Below are positions 17,001 through 25,492 of a stretch of DNA of 64,000 nt, piece after piece. This stretch comes from Ancylothrix sp036704045 (GTDB lineage: Bacteria; Cyanobacteriota; Cyanobacteriia; Cyanobacteriales; Oscillatoriaceae). The position numbers were made by a program, and so were the translations under genes. The DNA lies in the NCBI GenBank assembly GCA_036704045.1, contig DATNQM010000005.1, positions 124,001 through 188,000 on the forward strand, given 5' to 3'. How positions within the stretch are numbered: the first letter of the stretch is position 1; every line of letters begins with the position of its first letter. The notes beneath the pieces were generated by a model, which saw only the letters and a program-made list of their open reading frames with translations, ran no database searches and was not told the origin of the DNA.

Positions 17001-20000
17001 TTATACAGCTGCCAGGAAATCACTGCTACTTAGTTGAATCTGCCCTTTGCCGGCTAAAGAAGCTAAAACTTCCCCAGAGGCACCAATTTTAATCAAAGTG
17101 TTATTCGCATCTGAAATAAATTCCAGTTGATTGAAACTTATACTTTCACCCAATACAATCACATCTTGACCTTTCTCAAAATCGCTAATTGTATCCGTTC
17201 CAAAACCGGCCCGCAAAATAAACTTATCTTTTCCATCATTACCACTAAGGATATCATTACCAGCATCACCACTAATTACATCCGCACCGGCACCCCCAGA
17301 AACAACGTCATCTTCACTACCCCCATAAACAGTATCATCACCCTCATCTCCATTAACAACATCCTTGCCACTATTGCCACTGATAAAATCATTTTCCTTA
17401 TCTCCATTCAAAAAGTCATGACCGCTATTTCCCATCAAAGTATCATTATCTTTTCCTCCATAAATCCAATCATCTCCCTCACATCCATCTATTAAATCTG
17501 CACCCATATTACCAAACAGTAAATCGTTGTTTTCTCCCCCACAAATACTGTCGTCTCCGATATCTCCTAAAAGGATATCGTCACCTAAATTGCCTTTCAA
17601 AATATCGGCATTTTCTCCTCCAAAAAGTGTATCCTTACCAGCCCCTCCATCAAGAAAATCTAAACCTAAATTGCCATAAAGCAAATCGTTGCCTTCTCCA
17701 CTTATTAAGCTGTCATTTCCTAAATCTCCTAAAAGAATATTGTCGCCTAAATTATCTTGCAAAAAGTCATTATTTTGACCCCCATAGATAGTATCGTTGC
17801 CTTCTCCTCCATCCAAAAAATCATCCCCAAGGTTTCCAAACAGTAAATCATTACCTTCTCCTCCTTCAATATTATCTGTTGCATCCATTCCCACAATTAT
17901 GTCATTTCCTCCCTTTCCCATGAAGGTTTCACTCTTTTCTGTACCCATAAGAGTGTCGTTTTCTTCAATGCCGTTATAGATGTTTTCTACAGCAGTTGGT
18001 TTGTTATATGTAGGGTTGGGAATTTGTTCGCAAAGACATTCTGCATCTTCTATTAATGTTGGCTTTACATCGGTTTCTGGTGTCGGAATAGGTTCTGCTG
18101 TCGGCGTTACATCGGTTATTGGCGTTACATCGTTTTCTGGTGTCGTTGTGACATTCGTTATAGGTGTTGGAGTTGGGATGGGTTCTGGTGTTGGAGTTGG
18201 GATGGGTTCTGGTGTCGTTGTGACATCGGTTATTGGCGTTACATCGGTTTGTGGTGTTGTTGTGACATCGGTTATCGGAGTTGGAGTTGGGATGGGTTCT
18301 GGTGTCGTTGTGACATCGGTTATCGGAGTTGGAGTTGGGATGGGTTCTGGTGTCGGTGTGACATCGGTTATCGGAGTTGGAGTTGGGATGGGTTCTGGTG
18401 TCGGTGTGACATCGGTTATTGCCGTTACATCGGTTTCTGGTGTCGTTGTGACATCGGTTATCGGAGTTGGTGTTGGAATAGGTTCTGGTGTCGGTGTTGT
18501 GACATCGGTTATTGGCGTTACATCGGTTTCTGGTGTCGTTGTGACATCGGTTATCGGAGTTGGTGTTGGGATGGGTTCTGGTGTCGGTGTTGTGACATCG
18601 GTTATCGGAGTTGGTGTTGGGATAGGTTCTGGTGTTGGTGTTGGGATAGGTTCTGGTGTTGGAGTTGGAATAGGTTCTGGTGTTGGGATGGGTTCTGGTG
18701 TTGGAGTTGGGATGGGTTCTGGTGTTGGAGTTGGGATAGGTTCTGGTGTTGGAGTTGGGATGGGTGTTGGAGTTGGGATAGGTTCTGGTGTTGGAGTTGG
18801 GATGGGCGTTGGAGTTGGGATAGGTTCTGGTGTTGGTGTTGGGATGGGTGTTGGTGTTGGGATGGGTTGTGGTGTTGGTGTTGGGATGGGTTCTGGTGTT
18901 GGTGTTGGGATAGGTTGTGGTGTTGGTGTTGGGATAGGTTGTGGTGTTGGTGTTGGGATGGGTGTTGGGATGGGTTCTGGTGTTGGTGTTGGGGGGTTAT
19001 TAACAACAGCAGAAAGCGAAAAATTAAATAAATTTTCGTCAGAGTCGTTAGTGGAAAAAGAAACATCTCCATTAAAAGTACCAGCAACATTTGCCGGTAA
19101 TTGAATCGTCAAAAATGCTTGCCCCAAAGGAGAAATTGTAGAGGGAAGAGTGCCAACAAGACTATAACCTTGAGGCAATTGTAAATTACTGAGAAGGAGA
19201 GTAGCATTGCCGGTGTTTTGCAAAGTGAAAGTTTTAGTTAAAGCAGAATTAATCTCTGTAGTACCCAGAGAAATTGCACTGCCATCAGCAACATTTATAT
19301 TGCTATCAAGCACTTGAATTTCTGCATTTTTACCAGGCATTTCATAGGCACCGGCATCAATTTTTGCTATGCCATTTCCATCCCCATCTTGAGAGCGAAT
19401 TTGACCAACTTGGTCGGTACTTAATGCAGCGTTTGTTATGCCCTTATCAATAGCAGGACTTCCTGCCAGTAAAGAATGTACATATTGACCATTAATTTGC
19501 TGTAAAGGGCCAATTTTGGGGTCAACAAGAGTAATTGTTGATGTAACATTTCTATCGTTTGGATCATTCGTAGTTAGTTTTGGCGGCCATTGAATATTTC
19601 CGCCACCATCAATAAGTAAACGGTTGGTTTGTTGTTGAATTTTCCATTGATTTCCAGCAGTATTGTTGCCAAAAATAGAATTTTGAACAGTAACCGGCGG
19701 TGTGGCTAAATTGCTATAGGCTGTAATAGCACCTCCATATAAACCGGCTGAATTATTAGCAAAGGTGGTATTAACAATATTCGTGGAAAATGCGTCTTTT
19801 GTGGCAACAACAACTCCACCACCATTAACAGCGGCTTTATTACCAGAAATTGTTGTGTTTGTAATTTTTACATTGGCTGATTCACCCAGCCATAAACCGC
19901 CCCCACTATCACTTGCATCGTTATTGATAAAAGACGAATTAGTTACGGTAATATCACCATTACCGGCCCGAATGCCACCCCCAGAACCTCCTGTACCATT

Positions 20001-21407
20001 ACTATATTTAATGGCTTTATTGTTGATAAAAACGCTGTCTTCTAACAAAATTTTATCGGGAGGATAACCATACAAAAATCCTGCGCCTCCTTCGCCGGTG
20101 GCTGTATTATTGTCAAATACACTCTTGCGGATAATAACATTTCCGCCGATGGAATCATTAATATATTCGCTTGCACCATCGACATAAATAGCACCTCCAA
20201 GACCGTTGGTGGTAATGTTATTTTTAAAGGTAGAATTTTCGACGGTGAGACCACTTAAAAGATTATTAATTGCGCCGCCAAAGGTTCCTTTATTATTCGT
20301 GAATTCTGTATTTTTTACGGTGAGAGTGCTGCCACTTTTTACTCCAATGGCACCACCGCCCCGTTCCGTATTTGCTGCAAGAGAACCATCATTTCCATCA
20401 AATTTAGAATTGAGAATGGTTGTGGTGCTTCTCCAGCCGGTATATAAGCCGGCACTAAAGCCGGCTATGTTGTTATTAATTTGGCAATTTTCGAGTGTTA
20501 AAGTGCTATGGGAACCGCTTTGAATTCCGGCACCGGCACCGGTAGGTTCATCGGTATTTGCGGCGAGTTTTCCATTAGCAATAATCAGGTTTTTAAGAGT
20601 AACCTGTGTGCTTGGGCTAGTTTGAATAACTCGACTGCTGTTATTACCACTAATGGTTAAATTAGGTGCAGCAGCAGCATCTATTATCAGGTTTTTGTTA
20701 ATCAACAATTGGCCGGTGGTAAGGGTGATGGTTGCACCGGCAAGACTACTATTAAAAACGATGGTATCCCCTGCTTGTGCCTCAGCAATAATTTGTCGCA
20801 AGGAACCGGCACCACTGTCTGCATTATTTGTGACAATTCTGGTTGCTAAAAGACCGTTATAAGCGCTTATACTTTCTGCTATTAATGGGTTTTCTGATTC
20901 TATTTGCCCTTGACTAAATTCTAAGTTCCAATTTCCGCCTAAATTACTGTTGCCGGTGATATCAACTGAGGCAGCAATATCTGTGCCGGTTATTTGGCTG
21001 AATTTGGATACAAAGTTTTTGCCTTCAACGCCGCTGGCTACATTACAACCATAAAGCAAAATGTCTGCTTTTTGAGAGAGATATTTTTGCCAGGTTTGTA
21101 ATGAGTCACTATAGCTTTCTAGGGTAGTTGAAGAAAGTTGTGTATTGCCTAAGTTTAAGCTTCCCTGACTACCGTGTGAAAAAATGTAAATTGCATCTAG
21201 TTTTCCGTAAAGTTGAGAATATTTTTGCAGTTCAGATGTTATTTGCTCAACTCCATCTTGGTTAGAGTTAAGGAATATTTTTATGCCCGTTATTGAGTTA
21301 GCCAGTAATTCGTTATTTTCTAGTCCTCTGTCTATAAAAATCAGAGAACGTGAAGGATTTTCTGAGTTGATGTTAGTGGTAGTTATTTGCTTTGTTTGAG
21401 ATGTCAT
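17001..21407 (-). CDS. Giant DUF4347 / beta-helix / Pro-Thr-repeat / RTX surface protein
   Basis: 1468 aa. Residues about 20-185 match DUF4347 (LIFIDRGLENNELL, FSHGSQGSLNLG, LLYGCNVASG). About 193-640 is a right-handed beta-helix with the CSLREA-like GAGSLRQIIAEAQAGDT and many NNxA/GGAI turns. About 692-800 is a choice-of-anchor domain (TFTLQNTGNATLLLSNL). About 803-1115 is low complexity built from PEPIPTPTP and ITDVTTTPETDVT units. About 1138-1405 holds RTX calcium-binding nonapeptides (GGxGNDxLxG). The tail, ISDFEKGQDVIVLGE then IQLSSSDFLAAV, is the type I secretion signal region. There is no N-terminal signal peptide, consistent with type I export. Likely an adhesin or sheath protein; an own terminator lies behind it. 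Confidence 0.9.
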   Translation of the reverse strand: MTSQTKQITTTNINSENPSRSLIFIDRGLENNELLANSITGIKIFLNSNQDGVEQITSELQKYSQLYGKLDAIYIFSHGSQGSLNLGNTQLSSTTLESYSDSLQTWQKYLSQKADILLYGCNVASGVEGKNFVSKFSQITGTDIAASVDITGNSNLGGNWNLEFSQGQIESENPLIAESISAYNGLLATRIVTNNADSGAGSLRQIIAEAQAGDTIVFNSSLAGATITLTTGQLLINKNLIIDAAAAPNLTISGNNSSRVIQTSPSTQVTLKNLIIANGKLAANTDEPTGAGAGIQSGSHSTLTLENCQINNNIAGFSAGLYTGWRSTTTILNSKFDGNDGSLAANTERGGGAIGVKSGSTLTVKNTEFTNNKGTFGGAINNLLSGLTVENSTFKNNITTNGLGGAIYVDGASEYINDSIGGNVIIRKSVFDNNTATGEGGAGFLYGYPPDKILLEDSVFINNKAIKYSNGTGGSGGGIRAGNGDITVTNSSFINNDASDSGGGLWLGESANVKITNTTISGNKAAVNGGGVVVATKDAFSTNIVNTTFANNSAGLYGGAITAYSNLATPPVTVQNSIFGNNTAGNQWKIQQQTNRLLIDGGGNIQWPPKLTTNDPNDRNVTSTITLVDPKIGPLQQINGQYVHSLLAGSPAIDKGITNAALSTDQVGQIRSQDGDGNGIAKIDAGAYEMPGKNAEIQVLDSNINVADGSAISLGTTEINSALTKTFTLQNTGNATLLLSNLQLPQGYSLVGTLPSTISPLGQAFLTIQLPANVAGTFNGDVSFSTNDSDENLFNFSLSAVVNNPPTPTPEPIPTPIPTPTPQPIPTPTPQPIPTPTPEPIPTPTPQPIPTPTPIPTPTPEPIPTPTPIPTPTPEPIPTPTPIPTPTPEPIPTPTPEPIPTPTPEPIPTPEPIPTPTPEPIPTPTPEPIPTPTPITDVTTPTPEPIPTPTPITDVTTTPETDVTPITDVTTPTPEPIPTPTPITDVTTTPETDVTAITDVTPTPEPIPTPTPITDVTPTPEPIPTPTPITDVTTTPEPIPTPTPITDVTTTPQTDVTPITDVTTTPEPIPTPTPEPIPTPTPITNVTTTPENDVTPITDVTPTAEPIPTPETDVKPTLIEDAECLCEQIPNPTYNKPTAVENIYNGIEENDTLMGTEKSETFMGKGGNDIIVGMDATDNIEGGEGNDLLFGNLGDDFLDGGEGNDTIYGGQNNDFLQDNLGDNILLGDLGNDSLISGEGNDLLYGNLGLDFLDGGAGKDTLFGGENADILKGNLGDDILLGDIGDDSICGGENNDLLFGNMGADLIDGCEGDDWIYGGKDNDTLMGNSGHDFLNGDKENDFISGNSGKDVVNGDEGDDTVYGGSEDDVVSGGAGADVISGDAGNDILSGNDGKDKFILRAGFGTDTISDFEKGQDVIVLGESISFNQLEFISDANNTLIKIGASGEVLASLAGKGQIQLSSSDFLAAV
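18100..18995. repeat. Pro/Thr-encoding minisatellite inside the adhesin
   Basis: Near-perfect repeats of GGTGTTGGAGTTGGGATGGG-like units (plus strand) encode PEPIPTPTP. Towards the C-terminal side they alternate with units encoding ITDVT. Both strands contain long spurious open frames because of the repetition. Copy number probably varies between strains. Confidence 0.9.
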
Positions 21408-21884
21408 GGTAGAGACTCCAGGTAATTAATAACTTTTGTAGATACAGCCCTAGAGTTATTCCCAAATGTCTAGATTTTTACAAAAATTAGGATATTTTTG
21501 CCTTTGAATGCTCCAAAAAAAATTGATATTTTTCCCCAAGAATTGAAGCATTATGTAAATGTAAGATTGATAATTTTCCCAAATTTTCTTAGATGCTTCT
21601 GATTTGTAGAGCGTAGATGCTTTTGTTGATTTGGGAAGCTCTTACAGAGATAGTTTTATGAATGCTACTTATATAGCTCATTAACTTTCATTATTGTTTA
21701 TCTCTGCTATTTAATATTAAATAAAAGTTTTGATTTTTTTGCATCCGTTATTTGACGGATATTTGCAAAAACAAAAAAATTATAGAGTCTGCGTAATTTT
21801 ACGAATATATTATCGTTGCTCCGACCCTCATACTCTATTAGATGTCGGTTTTTTCGGACATCTAATGGTAATTAAATTAAAAAC
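21408..21884. other. Leader/promoter region of the adhesin
   Basis: About 480 bases without a supported gene. It contains a perfect 10-bp inverted repeat ATTAGATGTC (21837-21846) / GACATCTAAT (21857-21866) around a 10-base loop. A short open frame at 21730-21966 runs through this hairpin and the first array element and is not credible. Confidence 0.5.
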
Positions 21885-21946
21885 AAAAAAATTCCCCACA
21901 CTTTACAGCGAGGGGACACCAGAGAACATCCATCAGGGTACATCTA
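21885..21946 (-). ncRNA. Tandem element copy 1: candidate sRNA or attenuator
   Basis: On the minus strand: conserved 5' segment TAGATGTACCCTGATGGATG, then TTCTCTGG, then a diverged hairpin (TCCCC...GGGGA) ending in a run of seven T. A TATTAT box lies a few bases before TAGATG. Same layout as the copies at 21997-22050 and 22100-22153, 104 bp from the next. Confidence 0.5.
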
Positions 21947-21996
21947 TTAATAATATGCGGCCTTAAAATAATGAATTCGGGATGTTTTTAATTCCC

Positions 21997-22050
21997 AAAA
22001 AAAAAGCCTCTGGCAAACTTGCCAGAGAGCCGTCAATCAGGGTGCATCTA
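21997..22050 (-). ncRNA. Tandem element copy 2: candidate sRNA or attenuator
   Basis: On the minus strand: TAGATGCACCCTGATTGACG, then a near-perfect hairpin CTCTGGCAA / TTGCCAGAG and nine T residues, a textbook rho-independent terminator. About 54 nt if transcription begins at TAGATG. Its conserved 5' end is 103 bp from that of copy 3. Confidence 0.6.
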
Positions 22051-22099
22051 TTCTCTATCTTCATGGGATGCCGACAATATCAGGATAGTTTTTGTTTTC

Positions 22100-22153
22100 A
22101 AAAAAAAACACTCTGACAAAATTGCCAGAGAGCCATCAATCAGGGTGCATCTA
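22100..22153 (-). ncRNA. Tandem element copy 3: candidate sRNA or attenuator
   Basis: On the minus strand: TAGATGCACCCTGATTGATG, then hairpin CTCTGGCAA / TTGTCAGAG (one mismatch) and a T run. The 5' 20 bases differ from copy 2 at one position. First element of the array in the direction of transcription. Confidence 0.6.
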
Positions 22154-22431
22154 CTTATTTGTTTTCTCTGTTGTAGATGTCGATCCGGAGATTTTTAGCA
22201 GAACCTGACAAAATTATTCCCCAAAATGGCCCATAAAAGCCAACTTTTGTTTCTGTGGGCGGGTTGGTTGTCTGGTTGCGATTCTTTTTTGTGACAGGGA
22301 TGTCATTGATAAAATCAAACAAATTATGATTTTTTGGAAATTGTTTCTAACCGGTGCTTGGATAGGGCCGGCTCATAAGCTATAGTGTCAAGGTGGATAA
22401 TTGTTTGCTGCTTTGAGTTTGAGGTTTTATT

Positions 22432-23370
22432 ATGTCTGGGAACAATCAAAAGTACAGATTAGTTACCCGCAGTGATTTTGATGGTCTAGTGTGTGCGGTG
22501 CTTTTAAAAGAATTAGAAATGATTGATGAGATTAGATTTGTCCACCCTAAAGATATGCAGGATGGAAAAATTGAAATTACCAACCGCGATATCACTACAA
22601 ATTTACCCTATGTGGAGTCAGCTTATTTATGTTTTGACCATCACTTAAGTGAAACTATCAGAAATACAGAAACAAAATCTAACCATATTATTGATGCAAA
22701 TTCGCCTTCGGCGGCGAGAGTTGTTTACAACTATTATGGGGGCAAAGAACGCTTTGCCAATGTGTCAGAAGAAATGATGGCGGCTGTGGATAAGTCGGAT
22801 GCGGCAAAGTTTACCAAGCAAGATGTTTTACATCCTAAAGGTTGGGAGTTGTTGAGTTTCTTGATGGATGCTCGCACAGGTTTGGGCCGGTTTAAAGATT
22901 TCCGCATTTCTAATTATCAGTTGATGATGGAGTTAATTGATTATTGCCGTAATCACAACATTGATGAAATTTTGGAATTGCCCGATGTCGCTGAGCGCTA
23001 TAATCTTTATTTTGATCAAGATACGCTTTTTAAAGATCAAGTTGAGAAATGCTCAAAAACTTACGAAAATTTAGTGGTTTTAGATTTGCGTAAGGAAGAG
23101 GTTATTTATGCCGGCAATCGTTTTATGGTTTATGCTTTGTTTCCCCAATGTAATATTTCTATGCACGTTCTTTGGGGTTTGAAAAAACAAAATACTGTCT
23201 TTGCAGTAGGGAAATCAATTTTTGACCGCAGTTCTAATCTTAATGTCGGCGAATTGATGCTTAAATATGGCGGTGGTGGCCATGAAAATGCCGGTACTTG
23301 TCAAATAGATAATGAGCGAGCAGAGGAGGTCTTGAAAGAGTTAATCGAACAAATTACTGCTGGGTCTTAA
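22432..23370 (+). CDS. DHH-family phosphoesterase
   Basis: 312 aa. N-terminal DHH domain with RSDFDGLVCAVLL and the metal-binding D69-H70-H71 (CFDHHLSE). C-terminal DHHA1-like part ends with the substrate-binding GGGGHENAGTCQ. Family members (NrnA, GdpP catalytic part, exopolyphosphatases) hydrolyse nanoRNA, pAp or cyclic dinucleotides; which one applies here is not clear. This single-domain cyanobacterial form lacks membrane or CBS segments. The ATG start is preceded by an AT-rich leader, and a bidirectional hairpin follows the gene. Confidence 0.85.
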   Translation: MSGNNQKYRLVTRSDFDGLVCAVLLKELEMIDEIRFVHPKDMQDGKIEITNRDITTNLPYVESAYLCFDHHLSETIRNTETKSNHIIDANSPSAARVVYNYYGGKERFANVSEEMMAAVDKSDAAKFTKQDVLHPKGWELLSFLMDARTGLGRFKDFRISNYQLMMELIDYCRNHNIDEILELPDVAERYNLYFDQDTLFKDQVEKCSKTYENLVVLDLRKEEVIYAGNRFMVYALFPQCNISMHVLWGLKKQNTVFAVGKSIFDRSSNLNVGELMLKYGGGGHENAGTCQIDNERAEEVLKELIEQITAGS

Positions 23371-23430
23371 ATTCTTCGTGATGCCGATTTTTAGTTTAGG
23401 CTTTTGATAACTATAAACAAACATAAAGAC

Positions 23431-23455
23431 AAAGCCTGCAAGTGCAGGCTTTTTC
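23431..23455. terminator. Bidirectional terminator between convergent genes
   Basis: Perfect stem AAAGCCTGCA / TGCAGGCTTT with a two-base loop and T run, between the DHH gene and the small minus-strand gene that ends at 23461. Confidence 0.85.
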
Positions 23456-23460
23456 AATAT

Positions 23461-23700
23461 CTAGCGCTTTTTATTAAAGCTATCTCTCTGTTCAATGGCA
23501 TCCAACCGGCTTTGTTGCGAGGGGGTAAGCCGTTGATATACCTCCTTAATCTCTATGTCAGAATAATCTGTGATGAGGGTGTGGAGTTCGGCTAAAGTTT
23601 CTGCTGCTAACATTCGATATTGTAGCGTTTCTAGCTGAATTACAGGCTGAGTCTGTATGCTCGACTGAACAAGCGTCGAAACACATTCTTGAATCATCAT
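23461..23700 (-). CDS. Small conserved hypothetical protein
   Basis: 79 aa, predicted all-helical and soluble (LETLQYRMLAAETLAELHTLI, RLTPSQQSRLDAIEQRDSF). A strong ribosome site AGGAG lies five bases before the ATG, and a shared hairpin terminator follows, so it is very likely expressed. I recognise no domain. A variable N-terminus and a charged C-terminus are the only other features. Confidence 0.65.
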   Translation of the reverse strand: MMIQECVSTLVQSSIQTQPVIQLETLQYRMLAAETLAELHTLITDYSDIEIKEVYQRLTPSQQSRLDAIEQRDSFNKKR

Positions 23701-23921
23701 TTATTCTCCTAACTTAGGGAAAGTTTGGGTAGGTAATGAAGGGCTTTTTAAGGAGCCAGTAAACAAAGTTTATTATAGCAAACAATTGTCCCAAAATAAA
23801 TATATTTTCTGAAAGAGGATTTTAGCTGTTGTTATTTTTGTCTTCCTGGCATAGATAGAAAAAGTCAAAATTGAGTTAAATTAGTACATATAAGATTACA
23901 AAATACAGAGAGGATTCAACC

Positions 23922-24311
23922 ATGCCTAAATGGAAACTGACAACAGAATTTAGTTTTGATAGTGCTCATTTTATTAAAGACTATAAAGGGCCATGCGGTC
24001 GGATGCACGGTCATACTTATCGAGTGCAAATTGAAGCCACATCCCAAAAACTTAATTCCTCAGAATTTTGCCCCCATGAAGTGATGGTTGCCGATTTTAA
24101 AACCTTACGGTGGGCCAAACAGGATGTTACCAAGGGAGGCTTAGATCATTGTGTTTTAAATGAAGTTCTACCACCCGATTATGAAACCACAGCAGAAATG
24201 ATTGCCAAATATATTTACGAAGAAACAAAAAGAAGAATTCCAGAAAATGTTGAGTTAAAAGTAAGAGTTTCTGAAACACCTAATTCTTGGGTAGAATACG
24301 AAGATGATTAA
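23922..24311 (+). CDS. queD: 6-carboxy-5,6,7,8-tetrahydropterin synthase (QueD/PTPS family)
   Basis: 129 aa. Zinc ligands H16 (FDSAHF), H29 and H31 (CGRMHGHTY), catalytic cysteine C25, the LDHCVLNE histidine and the SETPNSWVEY glutamate are all present. QueD makes carboxytetrahydropterin from dihydroneopterin triphosphate for queuosine; a PTPS role in pterin synthesis cannot be excluded by sequence alone. AGAGAGGA precedes the ATG. It stands alone, with a hairpin (24640-24670) some 330 bp downstream. Confidence 0.85.
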   Translation: MPKWKLTTEFSFDSAHFIKDYKGPCGRMHGHTYRVQIEATSQKLNSSEFCPHEVMVADFKTLRWAKQDVTKGGLDHCVLNEVLPPDYETTAEMIAKYIYEETKRRIPENVELKVRVSETPNSWVEYEDD

Positions 24312-24812
24312 ACAAAAACTCTCAATTTTCACCAAATAAAAAATCAGTCTCATATAAACTAATGCTCAGCGAATAAAAACGGCAAGTTTTTCAAAAAACA
24401 GATTTTAAAATCTTCAACCACTAAATCTCTGAATGCCCTATCTGCAAAAGTTCTTACCACATTTTTTGCAGACAGCAACACTTTTGCGATCACCGGCCCT
24501 CCCTCCAATGATAGAGAAAATACTTACATCCCCAGACTGATGAATAATTAAGCTATATTTTGTAGGATTTTCTTAGGCTTTAAAAAAGTTCTATTTCAAC
24601 CCCTTGCTACCCCATAGCATTTTTTACCATTTATTAGAAAAAAGCTACCACGCAAAAAGCCGTAGCTTTTACCCATCTAAACTTTCCCACAGAAATTATC
24701 AAATGGTAAAGAGGTTTAACCAGGGGAGAAACCACCTAAAAAAAGACAATCATTCAATCAGGATGGAAGTCTAAATTACAATTCTTTTTGCCAACAGATG
24801 AGGGAGAGAGCC
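24312..24812. other. Intergenic region before the BON lipoprotein
   Basis: Holds a stem AAAAGCTAC (24640-24648) / GTAGCTTTT (24662-24670), and a likely 5' leader of the lipoprotein gene with TTCAATCAGGATGG (24753-24766), which is complementary to the conserved segment of the 22-kb tandem elements. Confidence 0.5.
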
Positions 24813-25292
24813 ATGAAAAAATTTACAACTTTACTACTGAGCAGTTTCTTACTTGTAGGAGCAGTTGCTTGCTCTGATGCCGAAAAAACTAGCGCTAACG
24901 CTCCCGATGCGCCCACCCAAGCCGCTAAAACCCCCGATGCAGAAACCGCTCAAAAAAACCAAGCAGACGGCACAAACGAAGTTCGCAGATCCCAAGCAAA
25001 CTCTGACATTCGGGCACGGGAACAACGCAATAACGTTGCCGGCGACCCCCTAAAAAGAGCCGATAATGATTTAGCCTCGGAAGTTCGCAGCAAACTAGAA
25101 GTTAACATACCCGCAGGTTCTTTAACCGTTGATGCCAAAGAAGGTGCAGTTAGTGTGGGTGGTACCGTTCCTACTCAAGAACAACTTGCCAAAATTGAAC
25201 CCTTAGCAAAAGAAATTAAAGGCGTTCAAAGTGTAGAAGTTAAAGCAACTGTTGCCCCCGCTACCCCCAAAGCGAACGACAACAACAACTAA
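24813..25292 (+). CDS. BON-domain lipoprotein
   Basis: 159 aa from ATG 24813, which follows a GAGGGAGAGAG ribosome site; the frame extends five codons to ATG 24798, inside that site. The signal sequence MKKFTTLLLSSFLLVGAVAC ends at a lipobox-like cysteine. An Ala/Lys/Asn-rich low-complexity linker follows. A BON domain occupies the C-terminal 85 residues (DLASEVRSKLEVNIPAG, VSVGGTVPTQEQLAKIEPLAKEIKGVQSVEVKA). BON lipoproteins bind envelopes and are usually stress-induced, which fits the stress-protein genes that follow. A short hairpin (25300-25320) lies after the stop. Confidence 0.8.
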   Translation: MKKFTTLLLSSFLLVGAVACSDAEKTSANAPDAPTQAAKTPDAETAQKNQADGTNEVRRSQANSDIRAREQRNNVAGDPLKRADNDLASEVRSKLEVNIPAGSLTVDAKEGAVSVGGTVPTQEQLAKIEPLAKEIKGVQSVEVKATVAPATPKANDNNN

Positions 25293-25492
25293 TAAAAACT
25301 AGGGTGGGCTATCCACCCTACGTCTGATAAATTGCAAAACTTACCCCATCTATCTAGCGACATAAACAAACATTACCCCTGACGAAAGATGAATTCGGTT
25401 GATTAAAATGTCTAAATAAAAATAGCAAGAAACAGATAAAAAATCTGAATTCATAACTCTCGTAAAAAAAGTAAATTATTCTGGAGAAAACC

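Noticed and set aside
17980..19104. Long plus-strand open frames (17980-19104, 18249-19031) and a minus-strand one (18602-19090) in the adhesin region
   Set aside because: They are translations of the Pro/Thr-encoding minisatellite in other frames; composition is pure repeat and they overlap a clear gene.
21730..21966. 78-aa open frame on the plus strand
   Set aside because: Runs through the inverted repeat and the first tandem element; better explained by those.
21885..22153. Assignment of the tandem elements to a known family (NsiR1, Yfr1, Yfr2)
   Set aside because: Only the layout resembles NsiR1; I do not recall a sequence match, so no family name is given.
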